Assembly: GCF_000262345.1 (NCBI RefSeq)
Contig: NZ_AJTQ01000238.1
Span: 1-41,850 of the forward strand
DNA from: Streptomyces xiaopingdaonensis
GTDB taxonomy: Bacteria > Actinomycetota > Actinomycetes > Streptomycetales > Streptomycetaceae
Direction of reading: 5' to 3'
Length of the DNA stretch: 41,850 nt
Position numbers and translations under genes: made by a program. The first letter of the stretch is position 1; each line of letters begins with the position of its first letter. Below the pieces are notes generated by a model. That model was not told where the DNA came from. It saw only the letters and a list, made by a program, of their open reading frames with translations, and ran no database searches. Below, one piece after another: positions 1 to 7,641 of this stretch.

Positions 1-7
1 CGGTGCC

Positions 8-1390
8 TCAGCCCCCGTGCGCGCCGCGCCCGCTCGCGGACGAGGAGCCTCCTGCCGCACCGGACTCGGCGGGCCGGCCGCCCGCGTCGCCCCCGGCCTG
101 CCGGCCGACGGGGGCGGGCTGGGGCGCCTGCTGCGGCGCGGCCTGGGCCTGGCGCTTGCGGGCTTCGGCTGCCGCGTCGTGCTTGAAGAACCACTCCATC
201 TTCGGCTCGATGAGCCACTTGAAGCACTTCACCACGGGCGGTGTGCACAGCACCGTCATCATCACGGCGGCCATCACCGTGATCGCCACCCGGCTCAGCG
301 GGTGGTCGACCCAGGCCATGTCGTACCAGTCGAACTGGCGCGAGAGCTGGATCGGGAAGATGTGCAGCAGGTACGCGTAGAGGGTGCCGGCGCCGAGCGC
401 GGTGAACCAGGTGTGCCGCTGCGGCACCAGGGCGAGGAAGCAGACCGTGAGGACGAGGGCACAGCCGAAGAGTGCGAGATACATCACGGCGCCGACCCAG
501 GAGGGGACGCCCATGTCTGCGGCTGCCTTGTTGTGGAGGAACCAGGTCTTCGACATCCGCGGCACGGCCCAGTAGGCGAAGACCAGGACGCAGGCCCAGA
601 TCGGCAGCGCCGCGAGCCGCAGCGACCGGCGCTTCACCAACTCGAAGTGCTCCGGCTTGAGCTGGAGGCCGAGCACGAAGAACGGCAGGTACTGGAAGAC
701 CCGCATCAGGTTGAGGTCGTTGCCGATCGACGGCGTGGCCGAGGCGGCGACGGCGATCGCCAGCGCGACCGGGAGCGGCCACCGCAGGTTGTTCCAGATC
801 GGCGTCGTGATCCGCCAGACGAAGAGCGCCATCAGGAACCAGAGCGCGAACCCCGGCTCCTGGAGGTGGAATTCGCGGTCCGGGTTGGATCCGGCCCAGC
901 GCTGGAAGTAGGTGTAGATGACCTGGATGGCGAGGTACGGCACCGCGACGCCCGTGATGAGGCGCTTGATGTGCCGTGCCGAGCCGTTGAAGCTCCGCGA
1001 GAGGTAGCCGGAGACGATGATGAACGCCGGCATGTGGAAGGCGTAGAGCACGAAGTAGAGGCCCTCGGCCGCACGGCTGTCGGCACGCAGCGGTTCCCAG
1101 ATGTGCCCGATACCGACGAGCACGATCGTGAGGTACTTGGCGTTGTCGAGGAAGGGGTCCCGCTGCTTGGCAGCTGGCTTCTTCTTCGTCGCAGGCACCT
1201 CGGCCGACGCGGGGGGCGTCGTCGACGACGAGTCCTGCCGGACCGGGGGGAGCGGCGCCCGCTCATAACCAGCGTGCAACATCTGCCGCACCATAGCGCT
1301 CAAACCTGGGGCACGTAAATTCTCGTCCCCGGGCTCCTGCCCGCCTCTGCGCCGGGTATTCCCCCTCTTAACCGAGTCGTAAGCGATCAT
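8..1390 (-). CDS. Acyltransferase-3 family integral membrane acyltransferase
   Basis: A 460-residue polytopic membrane protein of the acyltransferase-3 (OafA/fucose O-acetylase-like) family, expected to move an acyl group across or at the membrane onto a surface glycan or secreted metabolite; the substrate cannot be read. Residues 1-75 form a charged, disordered cytoplasmic arm. The family signature follows: FLDNAKYLTIVLVGIGH with the conserved membrane His, then FHMPAFIIVSGYLSRSF. About ten hydrophobic segments extend to residue ~410, then an Ala/Gln/Pro/Gly-rich tail. The ATG at 1390 is chosen because AGAGGA lies about six bases upstream; the internal ATG at 1294 has no ribosome site. It is complete, with its TGA at 8-10. 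Family assignment is firm from motif and topology; the substrate is unknown. Confidence 0.85.
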   Translation of the reverse strand: MIAYDSVKRGNTRRRGGQEPGDENLRAPGLSAMVRQMLHAGYERAPLPPVRQDSSSTTPPASAEVPATKKKPAAKQRDPFLDNAKYLTIVLVGIGHIWEPLRADSRAAEGLYFVLYAFHMPAFIIVSGYLSRSFNGSARHIKRLITGVAVPYLAIQVIYTYFQRWAGSNPDREFHLQEPGFALWFLMALFVWRITTPIWNNLRWPLPVALAIAVAASATPSIGNDLNLMRVFQYLPFFVLGLQLKPEHFELVKRRSLRLAALPIWACVLVFAYWAVPRMSKTWFLHNKAAADMGVPSWVGAVMYLALFGCALVLTVCFLALVPQRHTWFTALGAGTLYAYLLHIFPIQLSRQFDWYDMAWVDHPLSRVAITVMAAVMMTVLCTPPVVKCFKWLIEPKMEWFFKHDAAAEARKRQAQAAPQQAPQPAPVGRQAGGDAGGRPAESGAAGGSSSASGRGAHGG

Positions 1391-1974
1391 GACATTCCTC
1401 TGCGGAGGGCGCTCCCGAGCGCTCCACGGAGGGAAGGTACCGCCTCAAATCACGTGGAAGTGCAGGGTGTTGACGGGGTGCGCCCCGTCCGTCCCGGCGC
1501 GCGCGTCGGGCAACCGCTGTCCGTCGGTACGGATTTGGCGGCGCCGCGGGCCCGGCCGGATGAGAACTTCATTAAAGGCACCGGGTGTCGGCGAGATGCA
1601 TTCGGTGCACGGACGGTGTGATGACCGCGTGTGGGACAGGTGAGAGAGGAGAGGGACAGGAGGGGCGTGCTTTCCGCGGTGCGGTCCGACCGGAACGATC
1701 AAGCCGAATCCCGTGCGTGTTCGAGGAGTTGCGTTGCGTGCGGACGCCGGTGCGCGGGCCGACTACGCGGCGTGCGCGGTCGGGGGTGGCGCGTGGTGCA
1801 CACGAGCCGCTCGGTGTCCAGGGGGCCGTGCGTCGGCTTGAGTGGCTGTCACCCGGCTGCTGTACGCAGCGGGTTGGTGGCACGATGGGGGCCGCGGGGG
1901 TGTGGCGGCGCAGGCGGACCCCCGGGCCGGAGAAGTGTTTCGGACATGAGCCGACCATGAGGGTGTGAGCAATT
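1391..1974. other. Divergent intergenic region with two inverted repeats
   Basis: No convincing gene is seen: open frames here lack GC-rich third positions and ribosome sites. It separates the minus-strand acyltransferase from the plus-strand 64-residue gene. GCGCTC-CC-GAGCGC (1409-1422) lies 18-32 bases upstream of the acyltransferase start and is placed like an operator. GACGGGG-TGCG-CCCCGTC (1472-1489) is a 7-bp hairpin overlapping a TTGACG hexamer (1470-1475). The stretch near 1561-1580 is AT-richer than its surroundings, as expected of a promoter zone. Confidence 0.4.
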
Positions 1975-2169
1975 GTGGCCATTTCACTGTCTGTAGTGGT
2001 GTTGTTGGCGGTAGTCCTGGTCGTGCTGATCCGGGGGAAATCGATCAAGCCGGGGCCGGCGATCGTGGCGATACTCTTCGGCTTCTTCCTCGCCTCGACG
2101 GGGATGGCCCCGTCGATCAACCGCTTCCTCAACTCCATTGCGGAGACCATCAATCAGATCTCCTTCTGA
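1975..2169 (+). CDS. Small conserved-type hydrophobic protein, two membrane segments
   Basis: A 64-residue protein beginning with GTG at 1975. Residues 1-19 (MAISLSVVVLLAVVLVVLI) form one strong membrane helix, followed by a short basic turn (RGKSIKPG) and a second hydrophobic stretch (residues 28-43, PAIVAILFGFFLASTG), then an amphipathic tail ending in NQISF. Codon third positions are G or C almost throughout, which supports real coding. The ribosome site is weak (GAGGG about 20 bases upstream, GTGAG closer). It stands alone and ends at the shared hairpin at 2255-2284. I recall similar short actinobacterial membrane proteins but no established function, so none is assigned. Confidence 0.7.
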   Translation: MAISLSVVVLLAVVLVVLIRGKSIKPGPAIVAILFGFFLASTGMAPSINRFLNSIAETINQISF

Positions 2170-2254
2170 TGGTCGGTCGCCGGTGCGCACGGACAACACG
2201 TGCTGCGCGCACCGGTGTCCGGGCCGAGCGCCGCCCTGACCCCCACGTACGACG

Positions 2255-2284
2255 AAGGCCCCGACCGCGGACGGTCGGGGCCTT
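2255..2284. terminator. Bidirectional hairpin between the 64-residue gene and tRNA-Gly
   Basis: Perfect 13-bp inverted repeat: AAGGCCCCGACCG (2255-2267), loop CGGA, CGGTCGGGGCCTT (2272-2284). AA on one side and TT on the other let it work in either direction. It lies six bases past the 3' end of the minus-strand tRNA-Gly and 86 bases past the plus-strand small gene, so it probably ends both transcripts. Confidence 0.8.
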
Positions 2285-2289
2285 GCGAG

Positions 2290-2360
2290 AGCGGGCGACG
2301 GGAATCGAACCCGCGTAGCTGGTTTGGAAGACCAGGGCTCTACCATTGAGCTACGCCCGC
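2290..2360 (-). tRNA. tRNA-Gly (anticodon TCC)
   Basis: Reading the minus strand gives a full 71-nt cloverleaf. The acceptor GCGGGCG pairs with CGCCCGC. The D-arm is GCTC-AATGGTA-GAGC. The anticodon stem-loop is CTGGT-CTTCCAA-ACCAG with TCC in the loop. The variable region has four bases, the T-arm is GCGGG-TTCGAAT-CCCGT, and the discriminator is T. The 3' CCA is not encoded (CTC follows), so CCA addition is needed. The gene faces away from tRNA-Pro and is followed by a strong hairpin. Confidence 0.95.
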
Positions 2361-2605
2361 AGGTACGGCAGTTGTCGGTGACGCCCCTCGGGACTGCTCA
2401 CCGACGTGGTGCGTGTGCCGTGTGCAACAGCCGGAAGACTACCGGATCTTCAGGGACCGGTGCGGGTGGCCCCCGCGGCGGCCCGGGAGGTCAACCGGTG
2501 CTGCCGACTGCTGCCACAGGACGTCGACGGCGCCGTGCGCCCGATGGTCCCGCCGGATACGACACGGACTGCATCGTACGGCATGTACTCTACGTGTCGC
2601 ACCAA

Positions 2606-2682
2606 CGGGGTGTGGCGCAGCTTGGTAGCGCGTCCGCTTTGGGAGCGGAAGGTCGTCGGTTCGAATCCGGCCACCCCGACCA
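2606..2682 (+). tRNA. tRNA-Pro (anticodon TGG)
   Basis: A 77-nt cloverleaf including an encoded CCA. The acceptor CGGGGTG pairs with CACCCCG, the D-arm lies in GCGCAGCTTGGTAGCGC, the anticodon stem-loop is TCCGC-TTTGGGA-GCGGA with TGG in the loop, and the T-loop is TTCGAAT. Discriminator A and CCA follow at 2679-2682. The encoded CCA contrasts with the neighbouring tRNA-Gly. TACTCTACG just upstream (2586-2594) could supply the -10 element. Confidence 0.95.
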
Positions 2683-2767
2683 CGTACTATGGGCTACGCG
2701 CATGCCTGTGATGTGTCCGCGGCTCCCGGGCCCGCTCCCGGAACTGTGGGGGCGCCCCGCATACGGG

Positions 2768-2839
2768 CCCCGTGCACACGGAGCAGTCGAATCCCCCGTG
2801 CACACGGGGAGGAACGACGTCGCCCCGGGCACACGGGGC
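2768..2839 (+). repeat. Three spaced copies of a GTGCACACGG-type element upstream of tig
   Basis: Three related elements are spaced about 25-30 bases apart: CCCGTGCACACGG (2768-2781), CCCCGTGCACACGGGG (2794-2809) and GCCCCGGGCACACGGGGC (2822-2839). The middle one is a nearly perfect palindrome, and the third can form a 6-bp stem. They lie 45-116 bases before the tig start, between tRNA-Pro and tig. The arrangement suggests either a multi-site operator or a structured leader; no matching regulator is recognised. Confidence 0.45.
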
Positions 2840-2883
2840 AACATCAAGATCAATCCCAGAAGTCAGCCCCAAGGAGACCGACC

Positions 2884-4308
2884 GTGAAGAGCGCCGTGGA
2901 GACCCTGAACCCGACCCGGGTTCGGCTCACTGTCGAGGTGCCCTTCGAGGAGCTCAAGGACAGCCTCGACGCGGCGTACAAGAAGATCAACCAGCAGGTC
3001 ACGGTGCCTGGCTTCCGCAAGGGCAAGATCCCTGCGCGCCTCATCGACCAGCGGTTCGGTCGCGGCGCCGTCCTCGAAGAGGCGGTCAACGAGGCGCTCC
3101 CGAAGCTCTACCAGGACGCCGTCGAGGAGGGCGAGCTCAACGTACTGGGCCAGCCCGAGGTCGACATCACCGACCTGAAGGACAACGAGCAGCTCACCTT
3201 CACCGCCGAGGTGGACGTCCGCCCCGAGATCGAGATCCCGGACTACTCGGCCGTCGAGGTCGAGGTGGACGCCGTCGAGGTCTCCGACGAGGACGTCGAC
3301 CAGGCTGTCGAGCAGCTCCGTGAGCGCTTCGCCTCCACCACCGTCGTGGAGCGGGCCGCCGGCGAGGGCGACGTCGTCAAGGTCGACCTCACGGCGAAGG
3401 TCGACGGCGAGACCCTGGAGGACGGCGTCGCCAACGGCGTCGACTACACCATCGGCTCCGGCGAGCTGCTCGACGGCATCGACGACGCCGTCACGGGCCT
3501 GAGCGCGGGCGAGACCGCCACCTTCACCTCCGAGCTCAAGGGCGGTTCGGCCGCCGGGCGCGAGGCGGAGATCGAGGTCCGGGTCGAGACCGTCTCCGAG
3601 CGCGAACTCCCCGAGCTCGACGACGAGTTCGCTCAGATGGCGAGCGAGTTCGACACGCTGGACGAGGTCCGCGAGGACAGCCGCAAGCGCCTGGAGCAGC
3701 AGAAGAAGTACGACCAGGCCACCGCGGCGCAGGAGAAGGTCCTCGACGCGCTGCTGGAGCTCGTCGAGGTGCCGATCCCGGAGAAGCTGCTCGCCGACGA
3801 GATCGAGTCGCGCAAGCACCAGCTCGTCAACCACCAGCTCGGACAGCTCGGTCTGGACCTCGAGGGCTACCTCAAGATGCAGGACAAGTCCGAGGAGGAG
3901 TTCGAGGAAGAGCTCAAGGAGCAGGCGGAGAAGGGCATCCGGACCCAGTTCGTCCTCGACCAGCTCGTCAGCACCGAGAAGCTCAACGTCAGCCAGGAGG
4001 AGCTCACCGAGCACCTCATGCGCCGCGCGCAGTCCTCCGGCATGAGTCCCGACCAGTTCGCGCAGGCGGTCGTCGAGGGCGGCCAGGTGCCGATGCTCGT
4101 CGGCGAGGTCGCCCGCGGCAAGGCGCTCGCGTCGGTCGTCGAGGGCGTCACGGTCAAGGACACCAACGGCGAGGTCGTCGACCTCAGCGACGACGAGGAC
4201 GAGACCGCCGAGACGGTCGCCGCCGAGACGACCGAGGCGGAGACCCCGGTCGAGGCCGCCGAGGACGCCAAGTCCGAGGGCGAGCAGGCCGAGAAGAAGT
4301 CCGAGTGA
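2884..4308 (+). CDS. tig: Trigger factor, ribosome-bound chaperone and prolyl isomerase
   Basis: Trigger factor binds ribosomal protein L23 at the exit tunnel and shields nascent chains. The GTG at 2884 follows AAGGAG by eight bases and yields 474 residues. The N-terminal ribosome-binding domain carries the signature GFRKGKIP near residue 45. A FKBP-like prolyl isomerase domain follows at about 155-245 (GDVVKVDL to [11 protein letters not shown]), then the helical chaperone domain to about 425. The tail of about 45 residues is very acidic ([18 protein letters not shown]), a common actinobacterial extension. The open frame runs further upstream through the tRNA region, which is not coding. tig is monocistronic, closed by two hairpins (4313-4381), and precedes clpP1-clpP2, the usual order in bacteria. 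Confidence 0.97.
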   Translation: MKSAVETLNPTRVRLTVEVPFEELKDSLDAAYKKINQQVTVPGFRKGKIPARLIDQRFGRGAVLEEAVNEALPKLYQDAVEEGELNVLGQPEVDITDLKDNEQLTFTAEVDVRPEIEIPDYSAVEVEVDAVEVSDEDVDQAVEQLRERFASTTVVERAAGEGDVVKVDLTAKVDGETLEDGVANGVDYTIGSGELLDGIDDAVTGLSAGETATFTSELKGGSAAGREAEIEVRVETVSERELPELDDEFAQMASEFDTLDEVREDSRKRLEQQKKYDQATAAQEKVLDALLELVEVPIPEKLLADEIESRKHQLVNHQLGQLGLDLEGYLKMQDKSEEEFEEELKEQAEKGIRTQFVLDQLVSTEKLNVSQEELTEHLMRRAQSSGMSPDQFAQAVVEGGQVPMLVGEVARGKALASVVEGVTVKDTNGEVVDLSDDEDETAETVAAETTEAETPVEAAEDAKSEGEQAEKKSE

Positions 4309-4312
4309 CCCG

Positions 4313-4381
4313 GGCGCCCTCGCGGAGGGCGCCGCGCAGGCAGACCGCCGGCGAGCGTACGTGCGCTCCCGGCGGTCTGCC
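4313..4381 (+). terminator. Tandem terminator hairpins after tig
   Basis: The first hairpin is GGCGCCCTC (4313-4321) pairing with GAGGGCGCC (4325-4333) over a 3-nt loop. The second is GGCAGACCGCCGG (4339-4351) pairing with CCGGCGGTCTGCC (4369-4381), extended inside by GAGCG/CGCTC with one bulged base, giving about 18 bp. Neither ends in a U-run, as is usual in Streptomyces. They insulate tig from the clpP1 promoter. Confidence 0.85.
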
Positions 4382-4491
4382 GCATCGCGACCCTGCGTCG
4401 CCGGCGGCCCTGTCCGCCGTGCGCTGCGAGAGCGCAGGGCGAGCGGGTGCGGAGCGCTGCGGCCGCACCGCCCGCCGCCCCCTATGACCTG

Positions 4492-4512
4492 CGCTCACAG
4501 CGAACAGTTCGC
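4492..4512 (-). promoter_or_regulatory. ClgR-type operator upstream of clpP1-clpP2
   Basis: On the minus strand 4492-4505 reads GTTCGC-TGTGA-GCG, an exact match to the GTTCGC-N5-GCG box I recall for the activator ClgR, which controls clpP1clpP2 and lon in Streptomyces. The same half-site is also part of a second perfect palindrome, GCGAAC-A-GTTCGC (4500-4512). Downstream, TAGGGT (4544-4549) fits a -10 hexamer, while the -35 position (about 4521-4526, ATGGCG) is poor. A poor -35 behind an upstream operator fits activation. The clpP1 GTG is about 70 bases beyond the -10. Confidence 0.7.
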
Positions 4513-4617
4513 GGACCGGGATGGCGCTGCCCGACCGGCGCGTTAGGGTCCCAAGTAGACGAAGACCCCAGTGACGGACCGCTGTCGGCGGCCGTCCGGA
4601 CACGAGCAGGTGGACAC

Positions 4618-5235
4618 GTGACGCTTCCGATGCCTTCCGCCGCCGCTGAGCCCAACTTCGGTGGTGGCCTCGGCGACCAGGTCTACAACCGACTGCTCAA
4701 CGAGCGGATCATCTTCCTCGGTCAGCCGGTCGACGATGAGATCGCCAACCGGATCACCGCGCAGCTTCTGCTGCTCGCCGCCGACCCGGACAAGGACATC
4801 TTCCTTTACATCAACAGCCCCGGCGGCTCGATCCAGGCCGGCATGGCGATCTACGACACCATGCAGTACATCAAGAACGACGTGGTGACCATCGCGATGG
4901 GCCTCGCCGCCTCGATGGGCCAGTTCCTGCTGACGGCCGGCACCCCGGGCAAGCGCTTCGCGCTCCCGAACGCCGACATCCTGATCCACCAGCCGTCGGC
5001 CGGACTCGCGGGCTCGGCCACGGACATCAAGATCCACGCCGAGCAACTGCTGCGCACCAAGCGGAAGATGGCCGAGCTCTCCGCCCAGCACTCCGGCCAG
5101 ACCATGGAGCAGTGGACGCGCGACGCCGACCGGGACCGCTGGTTCACGGCGCAGGAGGCCAAGGAGTACGGCCTCATCGATGAGGTCTACGGTTCGGCCG
5201 CCCAGCTGCCCGGTGGCGGCGGCACGGGCGCCTGA
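4618..5235 (+). CDS. clpP1: ATP-dependent Clp protease proteolytic subunit ClpP1
   Basis: Serine peptidase subunit of the Clp protease, which degrades substrates unfolded and fed in by ClpX or ClpC. Starting at the GTG at 4618 (AGGTGG four bases upstream) the protein has 205 residues. The triad is visible: Ser99 in GLAASMGQF, His124 in LIHQPSAG and Asp173 in DADRDRWF. The YINSPGGSI substrate-binding strand is near residue 64. An ATG at 4630 is a possible alternative start. It is cotranscribed with clpP2 (64-bp gap, no terminator), and mixed ClpP1P2 complexes are the rule in actinobacteria. The ClgR-type box at 4492-4512 suggests activation by ClgR. Confidence 0.97.
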   Translation: MTLPMPSAAAEPNFGGGLGDQVYNRLLNERIIFLGQPVDDEIANRITAQLLLLAADPDKDIFLYINSPGGSIQAGMAIYDTMQYIKNDVVTIAMGLAASMGQFLLTAGTPGKRFALPNADILIHQPSAGLAGSATDIKIHAEQLLRTKRKMAELSAQHSGQTMEQWTRDADRDRWFTAQEAKEYGLIDEVYGSAAQLPGGGGTGA

Positions 5236-5299
5236 GCCCGTCGAACCGATCGGCCCCGTTCGAAGACCGCAGCCACCTCATCACCAGGAGAACGCCCCG

Positions 5300-5998
5300 A
5301 TGACCAACACCTCCGGCCCGTCGCCCGCCGGCTTCCCGGGCTCCGGCCTCTACACCCGGCCCTCAGGCGAGTTCGAGGGCATCGCCCCCGAGTCCCGCTA
5401 CATCGTCCCGCGCTTCGTCGAGCGCACCTCGCAGGGCGTGCGCGAGTACGACCCGTACGCGAAGCTCTTCGAGGAGCGCGTGATCTTCCTCGGCGTGCAG
5501 ATCGACGACGCCTCGGCGAACGACGTCATGGCGCAACTCCTCTGCCTCGAGTCGATCGACCCCGACCGGGACATCTCGATCTACATCAACAGCCCCGGCG
5601 GCTCGTTCACCGCGCTCACCGCGATCTACGACACCATGCAGTTCGTGAAGCCGGACATCCAGACGGTGTGCATGGGCCAGGCGGCCTCGGCCGCCGCGGT
5701 GCTGCTCGCGGCCGGCGCCCCCGGCAAGCGGATGGCGCTGCCCAACGCCCGCATCCTGATCCACCAGCCGTACAGCGAGACCGGCCGCGGCCAGGTCTCC
5801 GACCTGGAGATCGCGGCGAAGGAGATCCAGCGGATGCGCGAGCAGTTGGAGGAGATGCTGGCACAGCACTCCACCAAGGACATCGAGACGATCAGGGACG
5901 ACATCGAGCGGGACAAGATCCTCACCGCCGAGGAGGCCCTGGAGTACGGGCTGGTGGATCAGATCACCTCCAGTCGCAAGTCCTCGGTGGGCGTCTGA
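5300..5998 (+). CDS. clpP2: ATP-dependent Clp protease proteolytic subunit ClpP2
   Basis: Second ClpP paralogue, 232 residues, ATG at 5300 with CAGGAG nine bases upstream. It carries an N-terminal extension of about 50 residues relative to ClpP1, probably a propeptide region. The triad is Ser130 ([10 protein letters not shown]), His155 (LIHQPYSE) and Asp205 (IERDKILTA), so it should be catalytically competent. YINSPGGSF near residue 95 forms the peptide-binding strand. It differs from ClpP1 around the handle ([10 protein letters not shown] versus [10 protein letters not shown]), typical of the two subfamilies forming hetero-tetradecamers. It sits directly behind clpP1 in the same operon, with clpX 212 bases further on. 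Confidence 0.97.
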   Translation: MTNTSGPSPAGFPGSGLYTRPSGEFEGIAPESRYIVPRFVERTSQGVREYDPYAKLFEERVIFLGVQIDDASANDVMAQLLCLESIDPDRDISIYINSPGGSFTALTAIYDTMQFVKPDIQTVCMGQAASAAAVLLAAGAPGKRMALPNARILIHQPYSETGRGQVSDLEIAAKEIQRMREQLEEMLAQHSTKDIETIRDDIERDKILTAEEALEYGLVDQITSSRKSSVGV

Positions 5999-6210
5999 GA
6001 CAGCAGTCGGGTCCGCCCCGCGGCGGCCCCGGTTCGGCCCAGGCGGCTTTCGATCCGGTCTCGATACCCTGCGTATCGCGCCGATTCGAGCGGTTTGAAC
6101 CGGACCGAGGTCGCCAAGGGGGGCCCATGACGGCGGTGCGGCAAGGTACCGTCGAAGAGCATGTACCTCGGTCCGTCTGCGACGGATTACAGGCGAAGGG
6201 GAAGCTCCTC

Positions 6211-7497
6211 GTGGCACGCATCGGTGACGGCGGCGATCTGCTCAAGTGCTCGTTCTGCGGAAAGAGCCAGAAGCAGGTGAAGAAGCTCATCGCGGGACCA
6301 GGTGTGTACATCTGCGACGAGTGCATCGATCTCTGCAACGAGATCATCGAGGAGGAGCTCGCCGAGTCCTCCGAGTCGGGTTGGGACGAACTCCCCAAGC
6401 CCCGTGAGATCTCCGAGTTCCTCGAGGGCTACGTCGTCGGTCAGGAGGCGGCGAAGAAGGCGCTGTCGGTCGCCGTCTACAACCACTACAAGCGCGTGCA
6501 GGCCGGAGAGAACGGCGGCCCGCAGGGCAAGGACGACGGCATCGAACTCGCCAAGTCCAACATCCTGCTCCTCGGCCCCACCGGCTCGGGCAAGACCCTC
6601 CTCGCGCAGACGCTCGCGCGGATGCTCAACGTCCCGTTCGCCATCGCCGACGCGACCGCCCTCACCGAGGCCGGATACGTCGGCGAGGACGTCGAGAACA
6701 TCCTGCTCAAGCTGATCCAGGCCGCCGACTACGACGTCAAGAAGGCCGAGACGGGGATCATCTACATCGACGAGATCGACAAGGTCGCGCGGAAGAGCGA
6801 GAACCCGTCGATCACGCGTGACGTCTCGGGCGAGGGCGTCCAGCAGGCCCTGCTGAAGATCCTGGAGGGGACCACCGCCTCGGTGCCGCCCCAGGGCGGG
6901 CGGAAGCACCCGCACCAGGAGTTCATCCAGATCGACACCACCAACGTCCTGTTCATCGTGGGCGGGGCGTTCGCCGGTCTGGAGAAGATCATCGAGTCGC
7001 GCGCGGGCGCGAAGGGCATCGGCTTCGGTGCCGACATCCGCTCGAAGCGCGAGCTCCAGGACACCAACCAGTTCGAGGAGGTCATGCCGGAGGACCTGGT
7101 GAAGTTCGGCATGATCCCGGAGTTCATCGGCCGCCTCCCGGTCCTCACCAGCGTCCACAACCTCGACCGCGAGGCGCTCCTCCAGATCCTTCTGGAGCCG
7201 CGGAACGCGCTCGTCAAGCAGTACCAGCGCCTCTTCGAACTCGACGGAGTGGAGCTGGACTTCGACAGGCCCGCACTGGAGGCCATCGCCGACCAGGCGA
7301 TCCTCCGCGGCACCGGCGCCCGCGGCCTCCGGGCGATCCTGGAGGAGGTCCTCCAGTCGGTGATGTACGAGGTCCCCTCGCGCAAGGACGTCGAGCGCGT
7401 GGTGATCACCGAAGAGGTCGTCCACTCCAACGTCAACCCGACGCTCGTCCCCCGGGCGCGCGGCGGTGAGCAGCAGCGGCACGAGAAGAGCGCCTGA
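6211..7497 (+). CDS. clpX: ATP-dependent Clp protease ATP-binding subunit ClpX
   Basis: AAA+ unfoldase that recognises substrates and threads them into ClpP. The GTG at 6211 follows AAGGGGAAG by about six bases and gives 428 residues, the usual size for Streptomyces. The N-terminal zinc finger has Cys13, Cys16, Cys35 and Cys38. Walker A is GPTGSGKT (122-129) and Walker B is IIYIDEID. The pore loop GYVG, the second pore loop GGRKHPH and the ClpP-docking loop IGF (in KGIGFGADI) are all present, so it should dock on ClpP. A 212-bp spacer containing CGATAC-CCTGC-GTATCG (6062-6078) separates it from clpP2, so it may have its own promoter. The upstream open frame reads through clpP2 out of frame and is not coding. 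Confidence 0.97.
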   Translation: MARIGDGGDLLKCSFCGKSQKQVKKLIAGPGVYICDECIDLCNEIIEEELAESSESGWDELPKPREISEFLEGYVVGQEAAKKALSVAVYNHYKRVQAGENGGPQGKDDGIELAKSNILLLGPTGSGKTLLAQTLARMLNVPFAIADATALTEAGYVGEDVENILLKLIQAADYDVKKAETGIIYIDEIDKVARKSENPSITRDVSGEGVQQALLKILEGTTASVPPQGGRKHPHQEFIQIDTTNVLFIVGGAFAGLEKIIESRAGAKGIGFGADIRSKRELQDTNQFEEVMPEDLVKFGMIPEFIGRLPVLTSVHNLDREALLQILLEPRNALVKQYQRLFELDGVELDFDRPALEAIADQAILRGTGARGLRAILEEVLQSVMYEVPSRKDVERVVITEEVVHSNVNPTLVPRARGGEQQRHEKSA

Positions 7498-7519
7498 ACG
7501 GCGCCGAGTTCGGCCCGCG

Positions 7520-7549
7520 AGGCCCGGTCCCGGTCGCGGGGCCGGGCCT
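7520..7549. terminator. Shared terminator between convergent clpX and the sensor kinase
   Basis: AGGCCCGGTCCC (7520-7531) pairs over a 6-nt loop with GGGGCCGGGCCT (7538-7549), a 12-bp stem with one G-U pair, followed by T. It lies 22 bases past the clpX stop and serves the convergent pair. Confidence 0.75.
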
Positions 7550-7641
7550 TCGTCGTCCCCGGCGCGGCACACCGGACCCCTGCTTCGACGGCAGCCGGGC
7601 GCGGTCAACTCCAGCTGCGCGGACGTGAAGCCGGCCCCCCG

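Noticed and set aside
2404..2711. Open frames across the two tRNA genes
   Set aside because: They overlap structural RNAs and lack coding-type codon use.
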